DNA from: an uncultured bacterium | GTDB taxonomy: Bacteria > Patescibacteriota > Minisyncoccia > Phycocordibacterales > CAIZLB01 | Assembly: GCA_903864515.1 (NCBI GenBank) | Contig: CAIPFZ010000046.1 | Span: 1-18,152, forward strand | Direction: 5' to 3' | DNA: 18,152 nucleotides | Shown here: piece after piece, positions 7,072 to 13,469 of the stretch | Position numbering within the stretch: the first letter of the stretch is position 1 | Layout of the letters: each line of letters begins with the position of its first letter | Notes under the pieces: generated by a model | Told to the model about the DNA's origin: nothing | The model's input: only the letters and a program-made list of their open reading frames with translations | Databases searched by the model: none | Program-made: the position numbers and the translations under genes

Positions 7072-7974
7072 TTATTTTCTTATTAATGATAATATCAGCC
7101 TCACTGGATCAATTATAAATCTCACAAAAAAGTAGTTGTCAATTATCGGATATAACCCCCTGACTTTAATCCAACTATCAGGGATTAAATCAACTTCATG
7201 TTCTGAGAACTTAGGACGCCACAAACGTTCTTTTGGAAAAATTACTTTCTTGGATGGGTTTTGATTAAGATACCCTACCCACCAGCTGAATGTCGATGCT
7301 GAACATATTATATCACGACACCTACTCATTAAATATAAATCCTCCCAATCCTTGTTACCTTCTATAAAAATCAAACCATCATGACTGTTGAAATATTTTT
7401 TTGCCAATTCAATTTCATCGGAAAAAATCAAGATAGTTTTATCCTTAACGTTTTCTAATGAAGCCTTTGGTTTCAAAAGTATTTCAAGTGATTTTTTGTA
7501 ATACATCTTCCTGGGCACATAAAAGCAAGTCCTTGCTAACTGTCCATGTAGTTTATCACCCAACCTTAAGTGTACAGCTATAGCATTTTTAAAATCAATA
7601 TCCTTATATTTTTCCAGTACATTGAATATCTTACTCTCCTTGAATTTATACCATTTTGAAATAGAATCTTTATCAAAACATTTTTCACTTTCAAAATGCC
7701 CTGAGATGTCTGTATTGTCTTTAATTACAATGGGATTCTGACTAAAATCCCCTGATTCATATTCCTTATAATAATATTGAATACCTTTATCAATATCCAT
7801 TAAATTATTTATCCTAATGTCTTGATCATTCAAGTCAAATATTTCATCTCCAATCCATCTTGGACAATAAAATTTTACACCCAGTTTTTCAGCTTCTGTT
7901 CTTAAAAAGGCGTATTGAAAAAGCTGATTTCCTAATCTATAACCCTCTTTTCCTAAATTAATATATGACAGCAT
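7072..7974 (-). CDS. GT11-family glycosyltransferase, alpha-1,2-fucosyltransferase-like
   Basis: Probably transfers a deoxyhexose such as fucose from its GDP form to a surface glycan. Over 300 residues it shows the GT11 blocks: RLGNQLFQYAFLR near 13-25 (the GNQMFQYA motif), VHLRLGD at 134-140 (position of the GDP-fucose-binding HxRRxD motif), ILIFSDEIELAKKYF at 181-195, and EDLYLMSRCRDIICSASTFSWW at 211-232. The second arginine of HxRRxD is Leu here, unlike typical members, so the donor or specificity may differ. It lies 40 bp after the GT-C-like gene and 2 bp before the DUF3431 gene, within an operon that appears to begin at the aldolase gene. No Shine-Dalgarno sequence precedes the ATG. Confidence 0.85.
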   Translation of the reverse strand: MLSYINLGKEGYRLGNQLFQYAFLRTEAEKLGVKFYCPRWIGDEIFDLNDQDIRINNLMDIDKGIQYYYKEYESGDFSQNPIVIKDNTDISGHFESEKCFDKDSISKWYKFKESKIFNVLEKYKDIDFKNAIAVHLRLGDKLHGQLARTCFYVPRKMYYKKSLEILLKPKASLENVKDKTILIFSDEIELAKKYFNSHDGLIFIEGNKDWEDLYLMSRCRDIICSASTFSWWVGYLNQNPSKKVIFPKERLWRPKFSEHEVDLIPDSWIKVRGLYPIIDNYFFVRFIIDPVRLILSLIRK

Positions 7975-8014
7975 TTTATTCTTTTTTAGTTTTCAATTCA
8001 ACGCACGCCCCACC

Positions 8015-9883
8015 CTAATCCACCCTGTTGAACTTGTATAAAACTAATCCTTCAGAGCTTTCCCCAATTTCTGTGAAATTAGGACAATCAAATCTCCTAG
8101 AATAGGCGTAGCTTACATTATGCTCAATTGAGACAGTATCCTTTTCTTCACATTTAGTATCAGCAAACCAATCGTAATTTAAAGTGAAGACACCAATAGT
8201 TGACGGTTTACTAGTCATTGGATAATTACCGGTTGCTGCGGATATTACCAACCCCTTCCATGGAGGTGAAATGAATCTCTTCTTGGTAATATCGCTAAAA
8301 AGCGCTAGATCCTCATCTGTCAGGAATATACTTGCGGTAGGGGCAGGATTTAACATTACATCATCTGGATCTCTATTTGAATGTAATTTTAATCCCCTCC
8401 AAGAATCATTTTCTGTATATGTAAAAGATAGGATTAAGGCTATCAATACACACATTGCTGTTATTATATTTTTATACTTTTCATTAACAAATCCCTTAAT
8501 AAAATAATCAAGGGCAAGAGCAAAGACTATTAATACCAAAAATGAAGTTATAACAACAATTCTTGGATAATCTATAATAAGAACTCTTTCAGCCTTTACA
8601 TATAGCAACCAGTATATAAGACCGACAGAAAGAGGAATAATTATGAAATATAATCTTCTCTTAATTGCCAATAAAAATCCAAACACAGAAAGTGGTAAAA
8701 CAAAAAGTGGCAAGACTACCCAAATTGGAAAAGACAAATATCCTCCAACTAAATTTGTTCTAAAAAAATAGAAACGCAATGTATCAACAATTACAGGTAA
8801 ACTGAAGCGACTAAAAACGATAGATCCAACGATAATTAGAGCAAGAAATAGAACTCCCACAGCAAGCAGAGCGGTTTTAATCTTTATCCCTTTATTTCTA
8901 AACACTAACACTAGAAGCACCGGTGCAACAAAAACAATAAACGGTGGGTAGAGACAAATAGTAAGAAAACTAGATAAGGCCAACAGAGTGTTATTACCTT
9001 TTGCAAAACCTATCAAACTAATTAAATAAAAAACTAGTGCAAAAGTCATCGGGATAAGAAACCAAATTCCAGGTAAATTTCCACCATTAGTTATGTATGG
9101 AACAATTAGAACCGAGAGAATAGAAACTCGCTTGTCCAATCCAAGAGAAATAAGTAATGCAAAAAAAGCAATACAAGTAGACATTCCAACAAGCAAATTC
9201 ACTAGCTCAAAATCACCTAATGGATCAAATCCAAAAAACAAAAAGATATCTGCCAGGAATGAAAAATATGGAACAAGAGGATTATTGTATTTTTCACTTT
9301 CAGTTAGTGGATTTACCGCAGGTATGGAATGAGTTTCTATTGCATACTTTACAAAAGATATAGCAACCCACTCATCGGAAAAATAGGGATAAATATTGGA
9401 ACTATTTTCAACTTGATATGAACCATCATGGGAATTTACAGTACCAGTAAAATTATAATGAACTGAGAATAAATTAAAAAAAACAATTGTAAAAGCAATA
9501 GCTACAAGGAATTTTTGCTTGTTTTTTGTATTACTTACCCATCTCACTATCATCCTTTTAAATAAGACTAAACGAGATTCTTTTGAACCAAACCAAGTGT
9601 GTTTAGTGATCGATGAAAGAAATGGAATACATGAAATGAGACTACTCTTTTTATATGGATGCTTGAAATAAACAAAAATAAGAGTAGATAGTCCAATAAC
9701 TAAATAAATAGGTATTATTACTTCGTATTTAAATAACCCCAAGACTTGAGTGGTCAGTGCAATTAAAAAATGTAGTAAAAAACTGACTGTAAACACAGAA
9801 AAGAATCCAATCATTTTATCTTTAAACAAAACGACTGATGCAAATGGTATTGCAAATATTATTATTCCCAGAAAAGTTATCAT
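8015..9883 (-). CDS. Multi-pass membrane protein, GT-C glycosyltransferase-like
   Basis: A 622-residue integral membrane protein with about 11-13 predicted helices between residues 1 and 488 and a C-terminal outward domain of about 130 residues (491-622, with Cys578 and Cys600 as a possible disulfide). After a helix at 127-142 comes a long loop with YPYFSDEWVAISFVKYAIE (165-183); a loop with a paired acidic site such as DE at 170-171 after an early helix is where GT-C transferases of the PMT/ArnT type hold their catalytic acid. I therefore infer a polyprenyl-phosphate-sugar-dependent transferase working on the outer face, a plausible user of the lipid-linked sugar made by the family 2 enzyme at 3873. 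I do not recognise the exact family. It starts 11 bp after the aldolase stop codon. Confidence 0.65.
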   Translation of the reverse strand: MITFLGIIIFAIPFASVVLFKDKMIGFFSVFTVSFLLHFLIALTTQVLGLFKYEVIIPIYLVIGLSTLIFVYFKHPYKKSSLISCIPFLSSITKHTWFGSKESRLVLFKRMIVRWVSNTKNKQKFLVAIAFTIVFFNLFSVHYNFTGTVNSHDGSYQVENSSNIYPYFSDEWVAISFVKYAIETHSIPAVNPLTESEKYNNPLVPYFSFLADIFLFFGFDPLGDFELVNLLVGMSTCIAFFALLISLGLDKRVSILSVLIVPYITNGGNLPGIWFLIPMTFALVFYLISLIGFAKGNNTLLALSSFLTICLYPPFIVFVAPVLLVLVFRNKGIKIKTALLAVGVLFLALIIVGSIVFSRFSLPVIVDTLRFYFFRTNLVGGYLSFPIWVVLPLFVLPLSVFGFLLAIKRRLYFIIIPLSVGLIYWLLYVKAERVLIIDYPRIVVITSFLVLIVFALALDYFIKGFVNEKYKNIITAMCVLIALILSFTYTENDSWRGLKLHSNRDPDDVMLNPAPTASIFLTDEDLALFSDITKKRFISPPWKGLVISAATGNYPMTSKPSTIGVFTLNYDWFADTKCEEKDTVSIEHNVSYAYSRRFDCPNFTEIGESSEGLVLYKFNRVD

Positions 9884-9894
9884 GGCAGTAAATT

Positions 9895-10761
9895 TTATAG
9901 ACCATTCATTATTCTAAGTTTTCTCTCCACAACCTCGGCAACAGCATCCTCCCCCGCTTTTAAATATTTATATGGAGCAACCTCATCCTTGTTTTCTTCA
10001 AGTGACTTAATAAGCGCTTCTTTATATGCTACACGTAACTCTGTATTATAATGGACAATACTGATTCCTGCAGATACAGCAAGACGCAATTCTTCATCTG
10101 TAATTCCAGACGCACCATGAAGAACAAGCGGTACGCCACATTCTTGTTTTATATCTTTTATTCTCTCGATATTAAGCGCAGGGTTTCCACCTTTTATTAA
10201 ACCATGAACATTACCAACAGCTGGCGCAAGTAAATCTATACCAGTTTTCTCAACAAAATCTTTAGCATCAGCTGGTTGAGTTAATGAATCCGGATCAATA
10301 CTTACACCTTCTGGTAGTGCATCTAAAACCTTTGACGATTGTCCAATGTAGCCAAGCTCTCCCTCAACTAAAACCTCCTTACCCCTTGCGTATTCAACAA
10401 CTTTCTTTGTGATTTCAATACTTTCTTCTTTGGTTTTAGCAGCAAAGTCAATTATCACAGCGTCATATCCTGCATCAATTACTTCAACCGAGCGTTCATA
10501 TGAGTAGGTATGGTCCGCGTTTAGAAAAATTTCCACACCCTCACCACCCTCAGGAGTACTACGAGCAGATTGAACAAGAGCAACAGCATTCTTTACCCCA
10601 ACAAAATCCCTCTCCCCTTCTGAGACTCCAATAATTACAGGAACATTTAATTTTTTGGCGATTTTTACAATTGCATTGAATGCTTCTAAGTTTGAGATAT
10701 TAAAATGGCCGATCGCCTTACCTTCAGAGGTGGCTTTGTTTATTGCTTCGATTAATTTCAT
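9895..10761 (-). CDS. fba: Class II fructose-bisphosphate (ketose-bisphosphate) aldolase
   Basis: Zinc-dependent aldolase of 288 residues that reversibly splits a ketose bisphosphate into dihydroxyacetone phosphate and an aldehyde. Visible class II signatures are GHFNISNLEAF (18-28), NADHTYS (81-87) with catalytic Asp83 and zinc ligand His84, VEGELGYIG (132-140), VGNVHG with His186, and VLHGASG with His215. Fructose-1,6-bisphosphate is the likely substrate, but tagatose-bisphosphate aldolases share these motifs. An open frame extends upstream to 10956, but that stretch runs into the divergent kinase gene and lacks family similarity; the ATG at 10761 begins MKLIEAINKA as expected and sits 6 nt from an extended -10 element. 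The gene heads a run of surface-glycan genes, an unusual place for a glycolytic enzyme, and faces a PfkB kinase. Confidence 0.92.
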   Translation of the reverse strand: MKLIEAINKATSEGKAIGHFNISNLEAFNAIVKIAKKLNVPVIIGVSEGERDFVGVKNAVALVQSARSTPEGGEGVEIFLNADHTYSYERSVEVIDAGYDAVIIDFAAKTKEESIEITKKVVEYARGKEVLVEGELGYIGQSSKVLDALPEGVSIDPDSLTQPADAKDFVEKTGIDLLAPAVGNVHGLIKGGNPALNIERIKDIKQECGVPLVLHGASGITDEELRLAVSAGISIVHYNTELRVAYKEALIKSLEENKDEVAPYKYLKAGEDAVAEVVERKLRIMNGL

Positions 10762-10767
10762 GAATAT

Positions 10768-10776
10768 ATAATAACA
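10768..10776 (-). promoter_or_regulatory. Extended -10 promoter of fba, leaderless
   Basis: Minus strand TGT-TATTAT ends 6 nt before the ATG at 10761. Its TGTTAT core is one arm of an inverted repeat shared with the divergent kinase promoter. Confidence 0.55.
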
Positions 10777-10797
10777 TAAAACATCAAACCATGTTAT
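10771..10797. repeat. Inverted repeat in the fba/pfkB divergent promoter region
   Basis: ATAACAT (10771-10777) and ATGTTAT (10791-10797) are perfect 7 bp inverted arms, 13 bp apart, each overlapping the extended -10 of one of the two divergent genes. It may be only two promoters in mirror image, or also an operator. Confidence 0.5.
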
Positions 10798-10800
10798 AAT
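10792..10800 (+). promoter_or_regulatory. Extended -10 promoter of the PfkB kinase gene
   Basis: TGT-TATAAT (10792-10800) lies 22 nt before the ATG at 10823, giving a leader of about 15 nt. A second -10-like TATAAA at 10806-10811 would give a leader of about 4 nt. Confidence 0.55.
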
Positions 10801-10822
10801 ATTTTTATAAACGCACGTAAAA

Positions 10823-11890
10823 ATGTCTTCCATTTTCAAAAAAATATTTAATAGCGGATTCGATATCATCACAATTGGCGATATTGCTGTTGATGCTTTT
10901 ATTAGACTTGGACACGGCGAGCAAAAACAGGTCAGAGAGTCTATCAATCCAATCACTGGTCATCGTGAATTAGGTCTTGCCTTTGGAGAGAAAATTCCAT
11001 ATGAAGAATCTATAGAAGTTTTTGGCGTAGGAAATAGTGGCAACGTTGCTGTGGCATGCTCTAGACTTGGAATGAAGACAGCAATAATAAGTAATGTGGG
11101 AAATGATTTATACGGACAAAAATCAATTGAGAAGTTTAAGATAGAGGGAGTGGAAAATGAGTTCGTAAAGATAAATAGTGGTAGAAAAACAAATTATCAT
11201 TATATTCTTTGGTATAAGGATGACAGGACAATATTAACTAAGCATGAACAGTATTCATATTCCCTACCCTCTACCTTAGATACAAAGTGGTTATATTTAA
11301 GTTCACTTAGTGAGAATTCCACAGAATTTCATAAGGAAATTGAAAAATATTTAGAAAGCCATCCTGATGTTAAATTAATTTTTCAGCCTGGGACATATCA
11401 ATTAAAGATGGGTAAAGATTTATTGCGTAAAATCTATGCAAGAAGTGAATTGTTTTTTTGTAATTTAGAAGAAGCAGAAAATATTTTAAAACTTGAGATT
11501 GTAAAAACAAGTTCAAGTATACAAGAGCGTTCTTTAAATATTAAGAGGTTATTACTTGAACTTTGCGCATTAGGTATCAAGTTACCAGTTATAACAGACG
11601 GACCAGCGGGTGCCTATGTTTTAATAGCAGATGAGCTATACAGAATGCCAATTTACAATGACATCGCTACGCCAGTGGAGAGGAATGGTGCAGGCGATGC
11701 GTTCTCTGCCACTTTTTCCGCATGTCACATATGTGGAATGGGAATTGAAGATTGTCTAAAGTGGGCATCTATTAATGGAATGAACGTATGTCAGCATATT
11801 GGATCACATGAGGGATTACTGCACTCGTCTGAAATTGAAGGTTTTTTGAGTAAGGCACCGAAGGGTTGGGGTTTAATGAAGATGAGCTAG
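10823..11890 (+). CDS. PfkB-family carbohydrate kinase
   Basis: ATP-dependent sugar kinase of the ribokinase/PfkB superfamily, 355 residues. Near the N-terminus IITIGDIAVDAFI (15-27) is the sugar-binding strand; GVGNSGNVAVACSRLG (68-83) corresponds to the PfkB signature 1 region; NLEEAENILKL (214-224) and the anion-hole motif RNGAGDAFSATF (287-298), with catalytic base Asp292, form signature 2. Between GD and the GNSGNVA block there are about 50 residues where most members have about half that, so this is a variant with an extra substrate-lid segment. The substrate is not clear. Being divergent from a class II aldolase, it could supply fructose-1,6-bisphosphate in place of a classical PfkA, or phosphorylate another sugar or nucleoside. 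The stop is TAG; 365 bp without a protein gene follow. Confidence 0.87.
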   Translation: MSSIFKKIFNSGFDIITIGDIAVDAFIRLGHGEQKQVRESINPITGHRELGLAFGEKIPYEESIEVFGVGNSGNVAVACSRLGMKTAIISNVGNDLYGQKSIEKFKIEGVENEFVKINSGRKTNYHYILWYKDDRTILTKHEQYSYSLPSTLDTKWLYLSSLSENSTEFHKEIEKYLESHPDVKLIFQPGTYQLKMGKDLLRKIYARSELFFCNLEEAENILKLEIVKTSSSIQERSLNIKRLLLELCALGIKLPVITDGPAGAYVLIADELYRMPIYNDIATPVERNGAGDAFSATFSACHICGMGIEDCLKWASINGMNVCQHIGSHEGLLHSSEIEGFLSKAPKGWGLMKMS

Positions 11891-11917
11891 AGAGTTTAGA
11901 GAGGATGATTTGGGTAT

Positions 11918-11942
11918 AAAAAAACCACGGGGTGAGCCGCGG
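11918..11942 (-). terminator. Intrinsic terminator of the candidate ncRNA
   Basis: Minus strand CCGCGG (11942-11937), loop CTCACC, CCGTGG (11930-11925), then T7 (11924-11918). The single non-standard pair is G-U on the minus strand and A-C on the plus, so it acts on minus-strand transcripts. The A7 run on the plus side could also give the kinase transcript a weak hairpin. Confidence 0.75.
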
Positions 11943-12163
11943 AGGTTGGTGGGTGCACTTGGGTGCTTCGTGAGCGCCTGAGGATCAGGTGCAACACAGA
12001 TAGTTTATTTAAGTGATTGCTATGTAATTTGATTTCAAAAACGTCAGCCAGAGCATGTTTGAAATAAAACCACTTCACATAAAGACTCCCTGTGTCGCAC
12101 CCTTACTCATCAATGATCCGTCCCGATCGTACGTGACGAGGTGCGTTGCCGGGTATGTGTCCG
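11918..12163 (-). ncRNA. Candidate structured non-coding RNA, about 245 nt, family unknown
   Basis: This region of about 49% G+C by my count stands out from the AT-rich surroundings and codes for no recognisable protein. On the minus strand a TTGACA promoter (12199-12169) is followed by segments that can pair: GGTGCGACACAG (12101-12090) with CTGTGTTGCACC (11999-11988), 12 bp with one G-U pair that only exists on this strand. Inside it lies a second stem, ATTTCAAA (12065-12058) with TTTGAAAT (12039-12032). Near the 3' end GCAC-CCAA-GTGC can fold, and a terminator closes the unit. The 5' part can compete: CGCACC (12145-12140) pairs with the same GGTGCG, and GTGTCG (12167-12162) with CGACAC. I found no RNase P, SRP, tmRNA or tRNA signature. 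The 5' end is predicted only from the promoter. A structured leader on the opposite strand is less likely. Confidence 0.55.
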
Positions 12164-12168
12164 ACACA

Positions 12169-12199
12169 AATATAGTACCACGAGGTGGTGGGATGTCAA
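12169..12199 (-). promoter_or_regulatory. Promoter of the candidate ncRNA with a palindrome in its spacer
   Basis: Minus strand: perfect TTGACA (12199-12194), then TATATT (12174-12169) after 19 bp or TACTAT (12177-12172) after 16 bp. The spacer contains the palindrome ACCACGAGGTGGT (12177-12189), which could be a repressor site. It is the only consensus -35 in the window that is followed by a plausible -10. Confidence 0.5.
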
Positions 12200-12230
12200 T
12201 ACAAAAAACAAATATAATCAATGTATTTTA

Positions 12231-12239
12231 TGCTATAAT
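12231..12239 (+). promoter_or_regulatory. Extended -10 promoter of the surface-polysaccharide operon
   Basis: TGC-TATAAT ends 16 nt before the ATG at 12256, giving a leader of about 9-10 nt without a ribosome binding site. No good -35 is seen. It is divergent from the ncRNA promoter about 32 bp away. Confidence 0.6.
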
Positions 12240-12255
12240 GACCTAACATTTTGAA

Positions 12256-13464
12256 ATGAAGAAGGTTTTAATAATAAATACAACTCTCAATAAAGGTGGG
12301 GCGGCAAGGGTCGCACGTGATATATTTGAAAATTTAAGTTCAAATTTTGATATTTATTTTGCATACGGGAGGAATAAACAGAAAAATATTTCTAAAACTA
12401 TGTATTTCGGAAACAAAATTGAAATGTTCTTTCATATATTTTTAGTTAGATTTCTGGGACTTGAGGGGTACGGTAGTTATTTTTCAACCAGAAAACTGAT
12501 TAAATTTATTAAGGATGAAAAGTTTGATTTGGTTAATCTGCATAATCTACATGGGTATTATCTAAACTTTTTTACTCTTCTGGATTTCCTAAAAGAATCA
12601 AATATTCCTATAGTCTATTCCCTTCACGATGAATGGCCCATTACATGGATGCCAGCACATAGCTTAGGATGTAATCATTGTAAGACAGGCTTAGGTAAAT
12701 GTACCAATACTTATGGTTATCCTAGAAATTATTTCCCTTTTTTCCAGAAATACATGCTATCAAAGAAAAAGGTGGCTTTTTCGAGTCAGTCCAACATGAC
12801 CACAGTCTGCCCTTCTGTTTGGCTACATGACAGTATAGAAAAATCTTTTTTAAACAAATTTAGAAGTGAGGTAATCTACAACGGTGTTGATACAGATATT
12901 TTTAAACCTACAACGGATAAAGGCGGCTTACGAGTAAAATACAACTTACCTACTGATAAGAAAATAATACTTTTTTCCGCATCAAATTTAAATGATAAGA
13001 GTAAAGGTATTAATTACATATTAGAAACAGCGGAATTATTAAAGGAAAAGAATTATCTATTTGTGGGCGTAGGTAACGGAAAAATACCAGAAAAGAATAA
13101 TCTAAAGTTTTTTGATTATGTTTATGACAAACAAATGATGTCTGAATTATATTCCCTAAGTGATATTTTTTGTTTCGCTTCCGCCGCAGAAACATTCTTA
13201 TTATCCGCAGCTGAAGCGCTTTCTTGCGGAATACCGGTAGTAGGTTTTGATTTACCAGTAGTAAGGGAGTTAGTTGATAGTGATGTTGGGACGTTAACCC
13301 AGGATACTAGCGAATCACTATCTATTGAAATAGATAGTGTATTAGATGATGAACAATCTCTAGTAAAAATGGGTTCAGCAGGAAGACTACTTATTGAAAG
13401 TAAGTATTCTAAGTATGATTTTTATAGTAAATACCTCGGTCTGTACAATAAATTAATAAGGTAA
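12256..13464 (+). CDS. Family 4 glycosyltransferase, WcaC-like
   Basis: GT-B glycosyltransferase of 402 residues, first gene of the plus-strand polysaccharide operon. The N-terminus KKVLIINTTLNKGGAARVA has the GGAA acceptor loop. HDEWPITWMPAHSLGC (124-139) and the cysteine set C139-x2-C142-x6-C149 correspond to a segment found in WcaC-like colanic-acid type transferases (HD-W-T-G-C), perhaps a metal-binding or structural loop. The donor domain contains VIYNGVDTDIFKP (207-219) and the E-x7-E pair E312/E320 in AETFLLSAAEALSCGIPVV. It probably adds a hexose to the lipid-linked repeat unit later exported by the flippase, whose gene starts 5 bp downstream. Leader about 9 nt, no Shine-Dalgarno sequence. 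Confidence 0.88.
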   Translation: MKKVLIINTTLNKGGAARVARDIFENLSSNFDIYFAYGRNKQKNISKTMYFGNKIEMFFHIFLVRFLGLEGYGSYFSTRKLIKFIKDEKFDLVNLHNLHGYYLNFFTLLDFLKESNIPIVYSLHDEWPITWMPAHSLGCNHCKTGLGKCTNTYGYPRNYFPFFQKYMLSKKKVAFSSQSNMTTVCPSVWLHDSIEKSFLNKFRSEVIYNGVDTDIFKPTTDKGGLRVKYNLPTDKKIILFSASNLNDKSKGINYILETAELLKEKNYLFVGVGNGKIPEKNNLKFFDYVYDKQMMSELYSLSDIFCFASAAETFLLSAAEALSCGIPVVGFDLPVVRELVDSDVGTLTQDTSESLSIEIDSVLDDEQSLVKMGSAGRLLIESKYSKYDFYSKYLGLYNKLIR

Positions 13465-13469
13465 AAAAC

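Noticed and set aside
10762..10956. N-terminal extension of the aldolase into the kinase gene
   Set aside because: The extra residues are the antisense of the kinase coding region; the aldolase family start is at 10761.
11896..12078. 60-codon open frame on the minus strand inside the candidate RNA
   Set aside because: No family similarity, no start signal, it runs across the terminator hairpin and its T run, and its codons are made by the RNA stems.
11918..12163. Identification of the GC-rich block as RNase P RNA, SRP RNA or tmRNA
   Set aside because: The RNase P GAGGAAAGTCC core, the SRP GGAAGG/AGCAG loop and the tmRNA GTTCRA T-loop with 3' acceptor end were looked for on both strands and not found.
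12055..12246. 63-codon open frame on the plus strand upstream of the polysaccharide operon
   Set aside because: It crosses two divergent promoters and the GC-rich RNA block and has no recognisable protein features.
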